A DNA stretch of 37,852 nucleotides, taken from the NCBI GenBank assembly GCA_946477995.1, contig CAMLAI010000007.1:1-37852 (forward strand), in the 5' to 3' direction. The translations under genes and the position numbers were made by a program. Below are positions 1 through 8,590 of the stretch, piece after piece (position 1 is the stretch's first letter; each line of letters starts with the position of its first letter). This stretch comes from an uncultured Gilliamella sp. (GTDB taxonomy: Bacteria; Pseudomonadota; Gammaproteobacteria; Enterobacterales; Orbaceae). A model generated the notes under the pieces. The model made no database searches. It had not been told where the DNA came from and was given only the letters and a program-made list of their open reading frames with translations.

Positions 1-861
1 TATGGCATACCGGATATAAGTCTATTTACGGGTGCAAGCCACAGTTATTATATTTTATCGAAGCGCGAAGTATGTTATCTTAAACCTAACGCAACAATTG
101 TGCTACCCGCTAAGCAATGGTTAACTAATAATCAAAAGGGCGATTTTAACTTTGATTCAGATTCAGATAATTGGTGGAATATACCAGACAGCACAAAACC
201 TGATCCTCTTAATGGCGGTGGTTATACTTCAGATTATGTGCCTAATTTGGGTTTTAAAGCGGTGCCATCAGTATCGTCAAATAAGTTTCCTTCTACTGGC
301 TTTCCTGGTGCACAGTTTCAGCTAATATTAACTGGTGCGCAAACAGATTATAACTATTCTGTTCCTAACAATCCTGGTGGAAAAGTCTCGATTGATAAAT
401 TAGGCAACGTATTACTTAATGATAAGCCTTCTGGACCTGTCACTGTTCGGGCAACGTTAAAAAACAATCCATTGTTGACGTATGATTATACTTTTGATCC
501 ACGAGGTATTTGGGTTGTACCTTATGAATTTGCATATAATTGGCAGAATGCGTCTAATTTTTGTAGTTTGATAACTCGTAAAGAATTAACTAATTCTCCT
601 CGTAGTGCTGCGCCAATGAATTGGCTTTATCAATATAATGCTTATACAAGGTCAATTGGCGAAAGCATTTTGGGTGAATGGGGACATTTAGATAAAAATA
701 CCTATCCAAAATCACACTGGCTAGATCAGCTGTTTTGGACAGCAGACTATTGGGGAACATTATCGGGTGGTAATAGTGCACACTTTCGAATAGGTTTGTA
801 CTATGGTGATGTTGGTGTGGGTATCGATACCAATATGCATTATGTTTTATGTAGAGAATGA
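1..861 (+). CDS. Invasin/intimin-like adhesin, C-terminal fragment (5' end outside window)
   Basis: The frame is open from base 1 to the TGA at 859-861, giving 286 visible residues, so the gene starts upstream. An internal GTG at 100 is not needed as a start. Visible residues about 95-165 look like a bacterial Ig-like repeat (a 'VSIDKLGNV' strand followed by 'GPVTVRATLKNN'). The last ~120 residues resemble the C-type-lectin-like tip of invasin/intimin: aromatic-rich (WNIP, NWLYQYN, YWGTLSGGNSAHF), with one Cys at visible residue 188 and one at 284, three residues from the end. In that family two such cysteines form the disulfide closing the tip. The expected role is outer-membrane adhesion to host surfaces through an upstream beta-barrel and Ig stack, which I cannot see. 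A different Ig-repeat surface protein is possible. Confidence 0.72.
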   Translation, partial: YGIPDISLFTGASHSYYILSKREVCYLKPNATIVLPAKQWLTNNQKGDFNFDSDSDNWWNIPDSTKPDPLNGGGYTSDYVPNLGFKAVPSVSSNKFPSTGFPGAQFQLILTGAQTDYNYSVPNNPGGKVSIDKLGNVLLNDKPSGPVTVRATLKNNPLLTYDYTFDPRGIWVVPYEFAYNWQNASNFCSLITRKELTNSPRSAAPMNWLYQYNAYTRSIGESILGEWGHLDKNTYPKSHWLDQLFWTADYWGTLSGGNSAHFRIGLYYGDVGVGIDTNMHYVLCRE

Positions 862-1171
862 TTTAACTACGTGTTTATTTAATGACTATCCAATTGATTT
901 AAATAGTATAAATTAGATAAGGATTTCATGTTGCAATAAGGATTTATGATCAATATTTGTCACAAATTGGATTATCAACAGAATTTTAATAAAGTATTTT
1001 TATTTAAAGAATATACTTTTTTAAGAACATATAATTCAAGTGTATTTGTCATTAACCAGTAATTAGGTTACTGTTTTAAAATGGTTTTATTTCAATTTGA
1101 AACATATCTTAATAAGTCGATTTTTGTGTGTAGCTTGTTTCGTAACTAAGTTAAGCGAGCATTCGCCATAA

Positions 1172-1348
1172 GTGATTTTAACCGAATTTGGCGTACAACT
1201 TGAGTGCGAGTATGGTGTGGATGGTTATAGCGATGAATACACGCGACGTTGCCATAACATTAACGAAGTAAATGTTGTGGTAAAAGCCCGCAACGAGTCG
1301 TTGCAAACGAACGAGGCGCGGGCGTCGGAGCCGCAAGCATACAATTAG
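1172..1348 (+). CDS. Small unrecognised reading frame, 58 codons, possibly a gene remnant
   Basis: A GTG directly after an in-frame TAA opens a 58-codon frame ending at TAG 1346-1348. The translation has a balanced, protein-like composition: it begins VILTEFGVQLECEYGVDGY, has cysteines at 12 and 28, and ends NEARASEPQAYN. The DNA is noticeably more GC-rich than the surrounding intergenic sequence, which fits either coding constraint or foreign origin. There is no convincing ribosome-binding site before the GTG, so it may be the 3' end of a decayed or transferred gene rather than a live small gene. The complementary strand also carries a 63-codon arginine-rich frame, which I take to be its shadow. 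I do not recognise the family. Confidence 0.35.
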   Translation: MILTEFGVQLECEYGVDGYSDEYTRRCHNINEVNVVVKARNESLQTNEARASEPQAYN

Positions 1349-1532
1349 ATTAAAATTTAAGCAATACATCTATTTAACTCAGTAAGCAGCAGGTAAGTTA
1401 TTCACGCGGTTGGTCGCCAAATCTTTTTTCTTCAGACGCTGATTTGGTTTTATAGAGCGTTAAAAATAATAAATAACAAGCTTGTCGTAGTATAAGTGGC
1501 ATAAAAATAGGTCAATAATCATCATAGACATT

Positions 1533-1548
1533 ATTCGAATCTTCGAAT
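1533..1548. terminator. Stem-loop beyond ybhR
   Basis: A 7-bp perfect inverted repeat (attcgaa-tc-ttcgaat) lies 11 bases past the ybhR stop codon on the minus strand. There is no run of T after it in the direction of transcription, so intrinsic termination is uncertain. It may only protect the mRNA 3' end. Confidence 0.3.
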
Positions 1549-1559
1549 GTTATGAGATG

Positions 1560-2675
1560 TTACACATACTTTTTAAATAGATAGTAAGCACTACCACCTA
1601 ATAATATTGTGATGGCATACAGTTTCCATAAACTATGCCAGATAATAGCAAAACTGACATTTTTTAGATAAATCTGCTTTGTTAGTTCGACAAAATGGCG
1701 CACCGGATTAATTTCTGTTAGATATTGTAAAAAAATTGGCATGTTTTCGACCGGCGCAATAAATCCTGATAATAATATTGCCGGCATCATAAAGGTAATA
1801 ATACCAATAAATGCTTGTTGTTGAGTTGAACAAAGTGCAGAAATAAATAAGCCAAATCCAACTAACGATAATCCATAACTAAACATACATAAATAAAAAT
1901 AAATGAGTGATCCTTGAAAGGTAATGCCATAAAGAAAAATGCTGGCAATCAGTATCAGACTGCCTTGTAACATGGCGACAATAATTGCTGGTATTGCTTT
2001 ACCAGTAAAAATTTGCCAAGTCATTAAAGGTGAAATGCGTAACTGGTCAAGGGTACCTTGTTCGCGTTCACGTGCTACCGAAAGTGAGGTGACAATCATA
2101 ACGCCGATAGTCGTAATTAACGCAATTAAGGACGGTAAGATAAAATGTTTATAGTCTAAATTACTGTTGTAACGATGACGGACAATCAATTGACTACTAT
2201 TTTGCCCTAGTTGTTCTTGCTGATATTGCATAATAATTTGTTGAATATAGCTAGCAGCAATTTGCGCACTGTTAGACTTGCGACCATCTAAAATAATTTG
2301 GATTTGTGTGGATTGCCCACTAAGTAATTTTTGCGAGAAATCACTTGGAAATTGCACCGCAACTAAGGCTTTTTGATAATTAATTGTATCACTAATGGCC
2401 TGCTGTGAATCGAGTACTAATATTTTAGAAAAAGAACTCGAATGTGCAAATCGATTAATTAACTCTGAACTCGGTTCATCTATTGTTGGTCTATACACGG
2501 CTATTGTTGCATTGGTGACATCAAGCGTAGCAGCAAAAGGAAAGATAAAAATTTGCAGTAAAACTGGCATGACTAAAATAAGACGGGTTTGTTTATCTTG
2601 CCAAAGTAGGGCGAGCTCTTTTTTTATTAGAGTCAAAGTTCGATATAGGGTTATTGTGTTAATCAATTTTATCAT
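1560..2675 (-). CDS. ybhR: ABC-2 type exporter permease, YbhR-like
   Basis: The product is 371 residues, matching the usual length of E. coli YbhR (about 368). It has one N-terminal membrane segment (about residues 30-50), a large non-cytoplasmic loop (about 55-170) and then five hydrophobic segments. This is the standard DUF-type ABC2_membrane_3 topology. The '[16 protein letters not shown]' motif after the second helix is the conserved coupling region of this permease family. It is the last gene of the operon and starts 19 bases after the ybhS stop. With YbhS it should form a heterodimeric inner-membrane exporter driven by the double ATPase YbhF and linked to the periplasmic adaptor YbhG. 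The E. coli system has been linked to drug and Na+/H+ export. The substrate here is unknown. Confidence 0.85.
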   Translation of the reverse strand: MIKLINTITLYRTLTLIKKELALLWQDKQTRLILVMPVLLQIFIFPFAATLDVTNATIAVYRPTIDEPSSELINRFAHSSSFSKILVLDSQQAISDTINYQKALVAVQFPSDFSQKLLSGQSTQIQIILDGRKSNSAQIAASYIQQIIMQYQQEQLGQNSSQLIVRHRYNSNLDYKHFILPSLIALITTIGVMIVTSLSVAREREQGTLDQLRISPLMTWQIFTGKAIPAIIVAMLQGSLILIASIFLYGITFQGSLIYFYLCMFSYGLSLVGFGLFISALCSTQQQAFIGIITFMMPAILLSGFIAPVENMPIFLQYLTEINPVRHFVELTKQIYLKNVSFAIIWHSLWKLYAITILLGGSAYYLFKKYV

Positions 2676-2694
2676 AGTATTTGTTCCGGTTATC

Positions 2695-3813
2695 TTAATC
2701 TAATTGCATACGGGTTTTTTTTAATATCACCACAAATAAAAGACAGATGCAGATGATTAAAAAAAACGCATTAATTAGCATTACCGATACAATATCGCCG
2801 GCTAAAAACAGCGTTTGTAAAATATTGACGTAGTAACGAGCTGGGATGATATAAGTAACGAGTTGGATAATGGCCGGCATACTATTGATTTCAAATACGA
2901 ATCCCGAAAGCATAACGGCTGGTAAAAATGCCGCGTTTAATGCAATCATAGCTGCATTAAACTGGTTGCGGGCTAATGTTGATATCAATAAACCCAGTTG
3001 TAAAATAACCAGTAAAAATAAACTACTCACAATTAATAATAGTGTAATCGAACCGCGAAAAGGCACTTGCATGATGCCCACCGTCACAATTACACAAATA
3101 ATTAACGCGAGTAGACCAATTAGATAATAGGGAATAAGCTTTGATAATAAAAACTCTAACTTAGTCATTGGCGTTGATAATAACGCTTCCATCGTGCCAC
3201 GTTCCCATTCACGAGCAATCACCAAAGCAGTTAGAATTGAACCTATCACTGTCATAATGATCGTGATAGCGCCAGGCAAAATAAAGTTTTTGCTTATCGC
3301 CGCTGAGTTAAACCAAACGTGCGAGGTTATTTCAATACCTTGACGATGGTCAATCAATCGTTGTTGATTTTGCTTTTGTTGCCAAATTTGCCATATGCTC
3401 GTTAAATAACCTTGTACAAAATTAGCAGTATTGGGTTCACTGCCATCGGTGATAAGTTGAATAGTTCCTTGGTGATTTTGTACTGCTTGCGCAAAATTAA
3501 CGGGTATGACAACTATCCCTCGAATTTGTCCGGCGCTTAATTTTGTTGATAATTCATAGCGGTTATTTGAAAACACAGGATCAATAAAGGGGGAACCATT
3601 CAATTCTTGTACAAAATCATGAGCCGGCTGACTTTGTTGTTCGACTAATACACCAATACGAATTTTGTTGGAATCTAAACTAATACCATAACCAAATAGG
3701 AACAATAATAACAAGGGAATAATAATGGTGATTATCCAGCTACTTGGATCACGAAGGATTTGCTTAATCTCTTTGTTACACAGTGTCAATGTACGGCTGA
3801 ATGAAAACATCAT
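2695..3813 (-). CDS. ybhS: ABC-2 type exporter permease, YbhS-like
   Basis: The product is 372 residues (E. coli YbhS is about 377). The layout matches its partner: an N-terminal helix at about 27-45 ('[19 protein letters not shown]'), a periplasmic domain to about 180, then a block of five hydrophobic segments. The coupling motif '[16 protein letters not shown]' is clear. Its ATG overlaps the ybhF stop as ATGA (3810-3813), so translation is probably coupled to the ATPase gene. It is expected to pair with the downstream permease in the inner membrane. The two permeases share architecture but are too different to suggest a recent duplication. Confidence 0.87.
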   Translation of the reverse strand: MMFSFSRTLTLCNKEIKQILRDPSSWIITIIIPLLLLFLFGYGISLDSNKIRIGVLVEQQSQPAHDFVQELNGSPFIDPVFSNNRYELSTKLSAGQIRGIVVIPVNFAQAVQNHQGTIQLITDGSEPNTANFVQGYLTSIWQIWQQKQNQQRLIDHRQGIEITSHVWFNSAAISKNFILPGAITIIMTVIGSILTALVIAREWERGTMEALLSTPMTKLEFLLSKLIPYYLIGLLALIICVIVTVGIMQVPFRGSITLLLIVSSLFLLVILQLGLLISTLARNQFNAAMIALNAAFLPAVMLSGFVFEINSMPAIIQLVTYIIPARYYVNILQTLFLAGDIVSVMLINAFFLIICICLLFVVILKKTRMQLD

Positions 3814-5540
3814 AATGTTTTTCCTGATTTAGCATCAACGACCAGTTTAATAAAAGTTTGCTCCATAGTTGCATTGTCGGCGACGGATTGCTTTAATTGA
3901 TTTGGTGAACCTAAAGCAATCACTTTGCCACCATTAATTAAAGCGATACGATCACAATATTCAGCCTCATCCATAAAGTGCGTTGTCACCATAACCGTTA
4001 CACCTTTTTCAACCAGACTATTAATATGAACCCAAAATTCACGACGCGTTATCGGATCGACACCTGATGTCGGTTCATCTAAAAAGACAATTTCGGGTTT
4101 ATGCATCAAAGCACAAGCTAAAGCTAAGCGTTGTTTGAATCCTAGTGGCAATGATTCAGGTTTTTTAGCTAACATTGGCTCTAAATCGAATGCGGTTATC
4201 ATCTCGTTCATACGTTGTTTTTGTTCATCTGCCATCAAGCCATAAATCCCCGAAAAAAAGCGCAGATTTTGATACACACTCAATTTATCATATAGCGAAA
4301 AGCGTTGCGCCATATAGCCAATTCGTTCACGTACTTGGATCGCACTTTTTTTCAGATCTAACCCCAAGACTAAGGCTTTTCCGCGACTAACAGGCAATAA
4401 GCCGCACATCATTTTAAACGTTGTTGATTTACCTGCGCCATTTGGACCTAATAAACCAAAAATTTCGCCGCGTTTAATGGTAAAATTTACCTGATCTGTG
4501 GCAATAAAGCTGCCAAAAGTTTTTGTCAAATCTTTGGCTTCGATAACAATATCATCGAGTGATCCCGATATTTTCGGCATAATTTTAGTCAATATCGATT
4601 CTTTATGAGTAATACCGCCAAGTAAATCGATAAATGCATCTTCAAAACGCCCACAAGTGGGTTTACTGGTAATATCGGGGATAGGCAGATGCTTTAATAT
4701 TTGCTCAATAGATTGATCTGATTTTATAATCAAGCGAATATTATCGCCTTCAATCACACCGTCACTTACTGCGGGTAATTTTAAAACTGTTTGTAATAAC
4801 GTTCGATTTGATGTAGATGAAGAAAGCAAGTAAACTCGATTGGCAACGCGCTGGGTTAGCCGTTGCGGTTGTCCTTGAAAAAGTAATTCACCTTTATTAA
4901 GCAATAAAATGGATTTACATTGTTCAGCTTCGTCAAGGTAAGATGTACTCCAGATGATAAGCATCCCTTCATTGGCTAACTGATGCACCATTTGCCATAG
5001 TTCCTTGCGTGAAATCGGATCAACGCCAACACCCGGTTCATCAAGTAACAAAATTTGTGGATCGCCCAATAAAGTACAAGCTAGACCAAGTTTCTGCTTC
5101 ATCCCGCCGGATAACTTACCGGCTAGTCGTTCAGTAAAGCGCGCCAAATCGGTAAATTTAAGCAGTTTATCGAAAATTTGCTGACGATCTTCGCTTTTGA
5201 TATCACGTAGATCAGCAAATAAATTAAGATTTTCTAACACGGTCAAATCTTCATAAAGACCAAACTTTTGGGGCATATAGCCTACAATTGTCCGTAGTTG
5301 ATCGCGGTTTTCTATCGGGTTTAATCCTGCAACAGTAATTTTGCCTTCACTTGGCGTAAGCAACCCTGCTAACATTCGTAACAAGGTAGTTTTGCCGGCG
5401 CCATCCGGACCCACCAAACCAGTCACCCCATGTGCGGAAAGGGTTATCGATAACGGCTTTATAGCAATTGTTACCGGTTGATTGTTTTGCACAAACTGTT
5501 TGGTGACCTTGTCGAGTACAATTTGCTGATGATTTTGCAT
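3810..5540 (-). CDS. ybhF: Tandem ATP-binding subunit of YbhFSR-type exporter
   Basis: This 576-residue protein (E. coli YbhF 578) carries two nucleotide-binding domains in one chain. Domain 1 has Walker A GPDGAGKTT (about 44-52), signature LSGGMKQK and Walker B ILLLDEPGVGVD. Domain 2 has Walker A GPNGAGKST (about 366-374), the non-canonical signature LPLGFKQR in place of LSGGQ, and Walker B IVFLDEPTSGVDP followed by an H-loop 'TTHFMDEAEYCD'. As I recall, E. coli YbhF has the same LPLGFKQR, so this is a family trait and not damage. The H-loop position of domain 1 reads 'STSYLDEAEQ', Ser-Tyr where His is usual, suggesting one degenerate ATP site. The protein is cytoplasmic and powers the YbhS/YbhR permeases. 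Its start is 10 bases after the ybhG stop, preceded by GGTGA. Confidence 0.92.
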   Translation of the reverse strand: MQNHQQIVLDKVTKQFVQNNQPVTIAIKPLSITLSAHGVTGLVGPDGAGKTTLLRMLAGLLTPSEGKITVAGLNPIENRDQLRTIVGYMPQKFGLYEDLTVLENLNLFADLRDIKSEDRQQIFDKLLKFTDLARFTERLAGKLSGGMKQKLGLACTLLGDPQILLLDEPGVGVDPISRKELWQMVHQLANEGMLIIWSTSYLDEAEQCKSILLLNKGELLFQGQPQRLTQRVANRVYLLSSSTSNRTLLQTVLKLPAVSDGVIEGDNIRLIIKSDQSIEQILKHLPIPDITSKPTCGRFEDAFIDLLGGITHKESILTKIMPKISGSLDDIVIEAKDLTKTFGSFIATDQVNFTIKRGEIFGLLGPNGAGKSTTFKMMCGLLPVSRGKALVLGLDLKKSAIQVRERIGYMAQRFSLYDKLSVYQNLRFFSGIYGLMADEQKQRMNEMITAFDLEPMLAKKPESLPLGFKQRLALACALMHKPEIVFLDEPTSGVDPITRREFWVHINSLVEKGVTVMVTTHFMDEAEYCDRIALINGGKVIALGSPNQLKQSVADNATMEQTFIKLVVDAKSGKTL

Positions 5541-5550
5541 AATGTCACCA

Positions 5551-6540
5551 TTATTGTGAAAATTTAATGGTTACCGGCATACCTTGACGTAACATCTCAT
5601 CTGCTTGCCCTTCACCGGTTTGGTTAATTTGAATTCGCAAACGGTAAACTAAATCAGTGCGTAATACGGGGGTTTCAACCGTTTTCGGGGTAAATTCTGC
5701 CGTAGGAGACACAAAGCCAATTTGGCCGATATAGGGTCTGTCCGGCTGAGAATCGGTATATACATAAACGGTTCGACCCGGTACGGCTTGACTTAAATTG
5801 ACTTCATCGATATAAGCCCGTACCCAAACTGGCCTATCTAACGAAATCGCATAAATCGGTGTGCCTGCACTCAACATCGTACCGGGTTCAACTGCGCGAG
5901 TTAAAATGGTGCCGTCAGTAGGAGCATAAAGTTCGGTATCCGATAAATTAAGTTCAGCTTGTTCAAGCTGAGCTTTTGCCACTGCAACGGTTGCTTGTGC
6001 TGATTCAATTTCCTCTTTGCGATAACCGTTAGTGAGTTGATCTAGTTTTTGTTTTGCTGTCTGTAAATTGGCTTTGGCTTGATTTCGCAAGGTTAAGCTG
6101 TTATCCAGTTGATCTTTAGATATCGAGGCGGATTTAATCAATGTTGCCATGCGTTGATAATTGCTTTCGGCATAATCATAACTCGCTTGATACTGTAAGA
6201 CTTGTGCAGCAGCTTGCGCGACTTCTTCTTTACGATAGCCGGTGGTGACTAAATCCAATTGCGCTTGCTGCATCATTAAATTGGCTTTCGCCTGATCTAA
6301 AGCAATTTGATAAGGTTTAGCATCAAGTTTAGCTAATAGATCACCTTGTTTGATATGATCGCCTTCTTCATGATTCAACTGCATTAAGCGACCTGAAACA
6401 CGAAAACTACTATTCACAGTGCGAATATCGACATTACCATATAAAACCAGTGAAGCCGGGCTTTTATAAATAAACCAAACGATACAACTTATTGCCAAAA
6501 TGAATAATAATATTAGAGGTATGAGCTGTTTTTTCTTCAT
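5551..6540 (-). CDS. ybhG: HlyD-family periplasmic adaptor, YbhG-like
   Basis: The product is 329 residues (E. coli YbhG about 332). One uncleaved N-terminal membrane helix (about residues 5-24, after MKKKQ) is followed by a lipoyl half-motif ('[25 protein letters not shown]'). Next comes a long alpha-helical hairpin (about 75-205) in which 'GYRKEEV/I' occurs twice, then the second lipoyl half ('[27 protein letters not shown]') and a beta-barrel region. It should sit in the periplasm anchored to the inner membrane and bridge the YbhFSR exporter to an outer-membrane channel, probably TolC, which is not encoded here. An SD-like GCGAGAA precedes the ATG. It starts 18 bases after the regulator gene, so it is very likely co-transcribed with it. 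Confidence 0.88.
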   Translation of the reverse strand: MKKKQLIPLILLFILAISCIVWFIYKSPASLVLYGNVDIRTVNSSFRVSGRLMQLNHEEGDHIKQGDLLAKLDAKPYQIALDQAKANLMMQQAQLDLVTTGYRKEEVAQAAAQVLQYQASYDYAESNYQRMATLIKSASISKDQLDNSLTLRNQAKANLQTAKQKLDQLTNGYRKEEIESAQATVAVAKAQLEQAELNLSDTELYAPTDGTILTRAVEPGTMLSAGTPIYAISLDRPVWVRAYIDEVNLSQAVPGRTVYVYTDSQPDRPYIGQIGFVSPTAEFTPKTVETPVLRTDLVYRLRIQINQTGEGQADEMLRQGMPVTIKFSQ

Positions 6541-6558
6541 AACTATTCTCGCTTATCG

Positions 6559-7053
6559 TTATTCAGTAAGGTGCTTTAAAAGTTTAGTTAAGATTGAACG
6601 TAACTGCTGCCGTTCTTCCTGCGAAATAATTTGCCAGGCAGCAACCACTTTCTGTTCGATAGGGGGTAACTCTTTTTTAAAAAAATTAGTCCCCTTATTT
6701 GTCAAAACCAGACAGTGGGAACGACGATCGTTCGCATCATCTTGACGTTCAATCAGACCATTTGCGACCAAGGTTTCGACACTACGACTAACTTGGACAC
6801 GCGAAAAATTGGTTAACTGACTGACTTGTGACGGCTTCACGCCGTCAGGTTGATGCCAATAAATCACCAGTAAAATAGCAAATAATTTGTCATCAAGCTG
6901 ATACTGTTGATAAGTTTGGTTAAGATTTTCTAACAGTGTTTCGGTACTAAACTGCAATAAACGAGTCAAAAAAATCTCATCATAGTTGAATGAAAGTCCA
7001 CGAGATTTAAATTTATCAATCAGTTTTTCAACGGTTGTAATAGGGATCGCCAT
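6559..7053 (-). CDS. MarR-family regulator, EmrR/MprA-like
   Basis: This 164-residue winged-helix protein has the EmrR-like N-terminal block 'YDEIFLTRLLQFSTETLLENLNQ', a recognition helix region 'PSQVSQLTNFSRVQVSRSVETLVANGLI' and the wing motif 'ERQDDANDRRSHCLVLTNKG'. That DxxDRR wing is diagnostic of MarR. It is the first gene of the exporter operon, so it most likely represses it and releases on binding an exported compound, as EmrR does for emrAB. E. coli ybhGFSR is controlled instead by the TetR-type CecR, so a different regulator type fronts this operon. An 18-bp palindrome 19-36 bases before its ATG is the probable binding site. Confidence 0.85.
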   Translation of the reverse strand: MAIPITTVEKLIDKFKSRGLSFNYDEIFLTRLLQFSTETLLENLNQTYQQYQLDDKLFAILLVIYWHQPDGVKPSQVSQLTNFSRVQVSRSVETLVANGLIERQDDANDRRSHCLVLTNKGTNFFKKELPPIEQKVVAAWQIISQEERQQLRSILTKLLKHLTE

Positions 7054-7071
7054 AAAAAAGCCTTATTAAAT

Positions 7072-7105
7072 TAGTTTCAATTGAAACTATATCAAATGAA
7101 ACTAA
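7072..7105. promoter_or_regulatory. Probable MarR operator: perfect palindrome plus extra half-site
   Basis: TAGTTTCAATTGAAACTA at 7072-7089 is a perfect 18-bp palindrome. A further GAAACTA half-site at 7098-7104 lies 15 bases from the matching half-site in the palindrome. MarR dimers bind 16-20 bp palindromes overlapping their own promoters, and this one lies 19 bases upstream of the regulator ATG. Binding here would block transcription of the regulator and the exporter genes. Assignment is by position and symmetry only. Confidence 0.65.
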
Positions 7106-7200
7106 TTTTAACAATAACAATTTATAGCATTCATTAACAGGCTGTTATTTAAATGTTTTCCAATGGTAACGGCACTATTTTGCTGTTGGCTTTTAGTTGA

Positions 7201-7728
7201 TTATTGACCGAGTGAAAGATGTAATACCTGATAGAGATTGTGATTAACTAATGTCGGTTTTTCATGAAAAAAAGTGAAAATACAATACATCCATTTATCA
7301 GGATTATAGATTACTATCTGTCCTGTTTGATTTTGATGTGTAGGGTGTTTGAAGTCGAACCCTTTTAATTGTGGCTGAGTCGCAATGACAAAGTTTTCTT
7401 CTAACATGTATTTACTTTGTACAAAACGATCACTGAGATTGATTTGCGCAACTACGCCTATATGAATATTTTGCCAACCAAATGAAGTTAGAATATTGTC
7501 ATAATAACCGTCAAATATGAACGTTGTCATGCCTTCTGTACGGCGCCAAATATAGAGTGGGCAATAGCTATTGGCAATATTATCGTTATCTTTTTCTGAA
7601 ATTAAGTAAGCTTTAAATAATAAATCTTTAAAACCATCCGTTTTGTGGCCATTAGTCATAATTCGTTGTTTGATTATTTTCATATCATAATCAGCCGGTA
7701 AATTTATTTTATATTGCATTGCTTGCAT
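7201..7728 (-). CDS. DUF4865 family protein
   Basis: The product is 175 residues. It opens with 'MQAMQYKINLPADYDM', then 'GHKTDGFKDLLFKAYLI' and 'YCPLYIWRRTEGMTTFIFDG', a pattern I recognise from DUF4865 proteins, which have no established function. The sequence looks cytosolic: no signal peptide and no membrane segment. A good Shine-Dalgarno AGGAGA sits 6-7 bases before the ATG. It is divergent from a LysR-type gene 107 bp away. DUF4865 genes are, as I recall, commonly found beside LysR regulators, so the neighbour is the likely controller. It may be an enzyme of the dimeric alpha-beta-barrel type, but nothing in the sequence proves this. Confidence 0.75.
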   Translation of the reverse strand: MQAMQYKINLPADYDMKIIKQRIMTNGHKTDGFKDLLFKAYLISEKDNDNIANSYCPLYIWRRTEGMTTFIFDGYYDNILTSFGWQNIHIGVVAQINLSDRFVQSKYMLEENFVIATQPQLKGFDFKHPTHQNQTGQIVIYNPDKWMYCIFTFFHEKPTLVNHNLYQVLHLSLGQ

Positions 7729-7835
7729 AATTTGTCTCCTTTCAATGTTTGATTTAGTTTAGAAAAGGAATTGAGATTTGAATAATCCTCATTTATGATT
7801 GGGGTATCAAAAAAAGTGATAGGTACTGTTTTTAA

Positions 7836-8573
7836 ATGAATTTTAAAGGATTATTGATTTTTAAAACGGTTTATGAGGTGAATAGTCTTAATAAAGCCGC
7901 TAAAATTTTGGGTTATACTCAATCAAACTTGACGGCTCATTTAAAAAAGATAGAGCATGAGTTAGGTGCAAGCTTATTTATTCGTCGATTTGATGGTGTC
8001 ATACCTACAGAAGAGGGGCAACAGTTTTATCATTTCGCTATTCAAACACTCGATAGATTTGCACAGCTTAAGACATCATTTAAATTTCGCCAACCTACGC
8101 TATTAATTTCTGAACTTCTTTTCCAATTTATTGTGATTGAACAACAAAAATATGCAATTGGCTCAACAGAGATTGTTATAAAAAGAACCAGTGAGATGAA
8201 CCATGTTATTAATGAGCAATTTTTTGATAATGTCATTACGTTTAAAAAATTTAATCATGCTGATTATTGTTTAGTGGCTACAAAATATTTACCTGTTACT
8301 TTTTTAAAAAGCCATTCAAATATCACTCATCAACAACTGCCTATTTTGATTAATAATGATGTTGATTGTCCGCTAAGAGCTAAGACTTTAGCTCTATACC
8401 AACAGACGAGTAATATTATTACCGTTGATTCTTTAAGCCAATTGTTGAACCTTGTCGAAAAAGGGCAGGGAATTGCATTATTGCCGTTATTTTTGCAAAA
8501 AGATAATTTTGAAAAATTTAATGATGAACAGTATTTGATTGCATTTTATTGTTATCAACACCAATCGATTTAG
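7836..8573 (+). CDS. LysR-type transcriptional regulator, short form
   Basis: The N-terminal winged HTH is typical: 'LLIFKTVYEVNSLNKAAKILGYTQSNLTAHLKKIEHELGASLFIRR' (about residues 5-50), then 'PTEEGQQFYHFA'. At 245 residues it is shorter than usual LysR proteins (about 290-310), and the missing length falls in the effector-binding domain. The second subdomain keeps the late motif 'VEKGQGIALLPLFLQ'. No frameshift is obvious, and the reading frame is clean to the TAG, 17 bases before the convergent AraC gene ends. No strong ribosome-binding site precedes the ATG. It is likely the regulator of the divergent DUF4865 gene. The co-inducer is unknown. Confidence 0.8.
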   Translation: MNFKGLLIFKTVYEVNSLNKAAKILGYTQSNLTAHLKKIEHELGASLFIRRFDGVIPTEEGQQFYHFAIQTLDRFAQLKTSFKFRQPTLLISELLFQFIVIEQQKYAIGSTEIVIKRTSEMNHVINEQFFDNVITFKKFNHADYCLVATKYLPVTFLKSHSNITHQQLPILINNDVDCPLRAKTLALYQQTSNIITVDSLSQLLNLVEKGQGIALLPLFLQKDNFEKFNDEQYLIAFYCYQHQSI

Positions 8574-8590
8574 TTTTTAAACCTTATTTA

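Larger units (their letters stand above)
862..1559. other. Intergenic stretch with small hairpins and one short reading frame
   Basis: About 700 bp separate the adhesin from the convergent exporter operon. It holds a 58-codon plus-strand frame (1172-1348) and several inverted repeats. These are cagtaa/ttactg at 1057-1073 followed by TTTT, a weak terminator candidate; gcaacga-g-tcgttgc at 1290-1304, inside the small frame; ccaaatc/gatttgg at 1417-1447 followed by TTTTA; and attcgaa-tc-ttcgaat at 1533-1548, just beyond the ybhR stop. The stretch 1170-1345 is clearly richer in G+C than its flanks. No RNA gene or mobile-element end is recognised. Confidence 0.6.

Noticed and set aside
1178..1369. 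63-codon minus-strand frame rich in Arg
   Set aside because: It lies antisense to the better-balanced 58-codon plus-strand frame. Its arginine and leucine richness is what GC-rich antisense DNA produces, and there is no ribosome-binding site.
4390..4600. Possible inactivation of YbhF domain 2 by its LPLGFKQR signature
   Set aside because: As I recall, the E. coli orthologue carries the same residues, so this is normal for the family and not damage.
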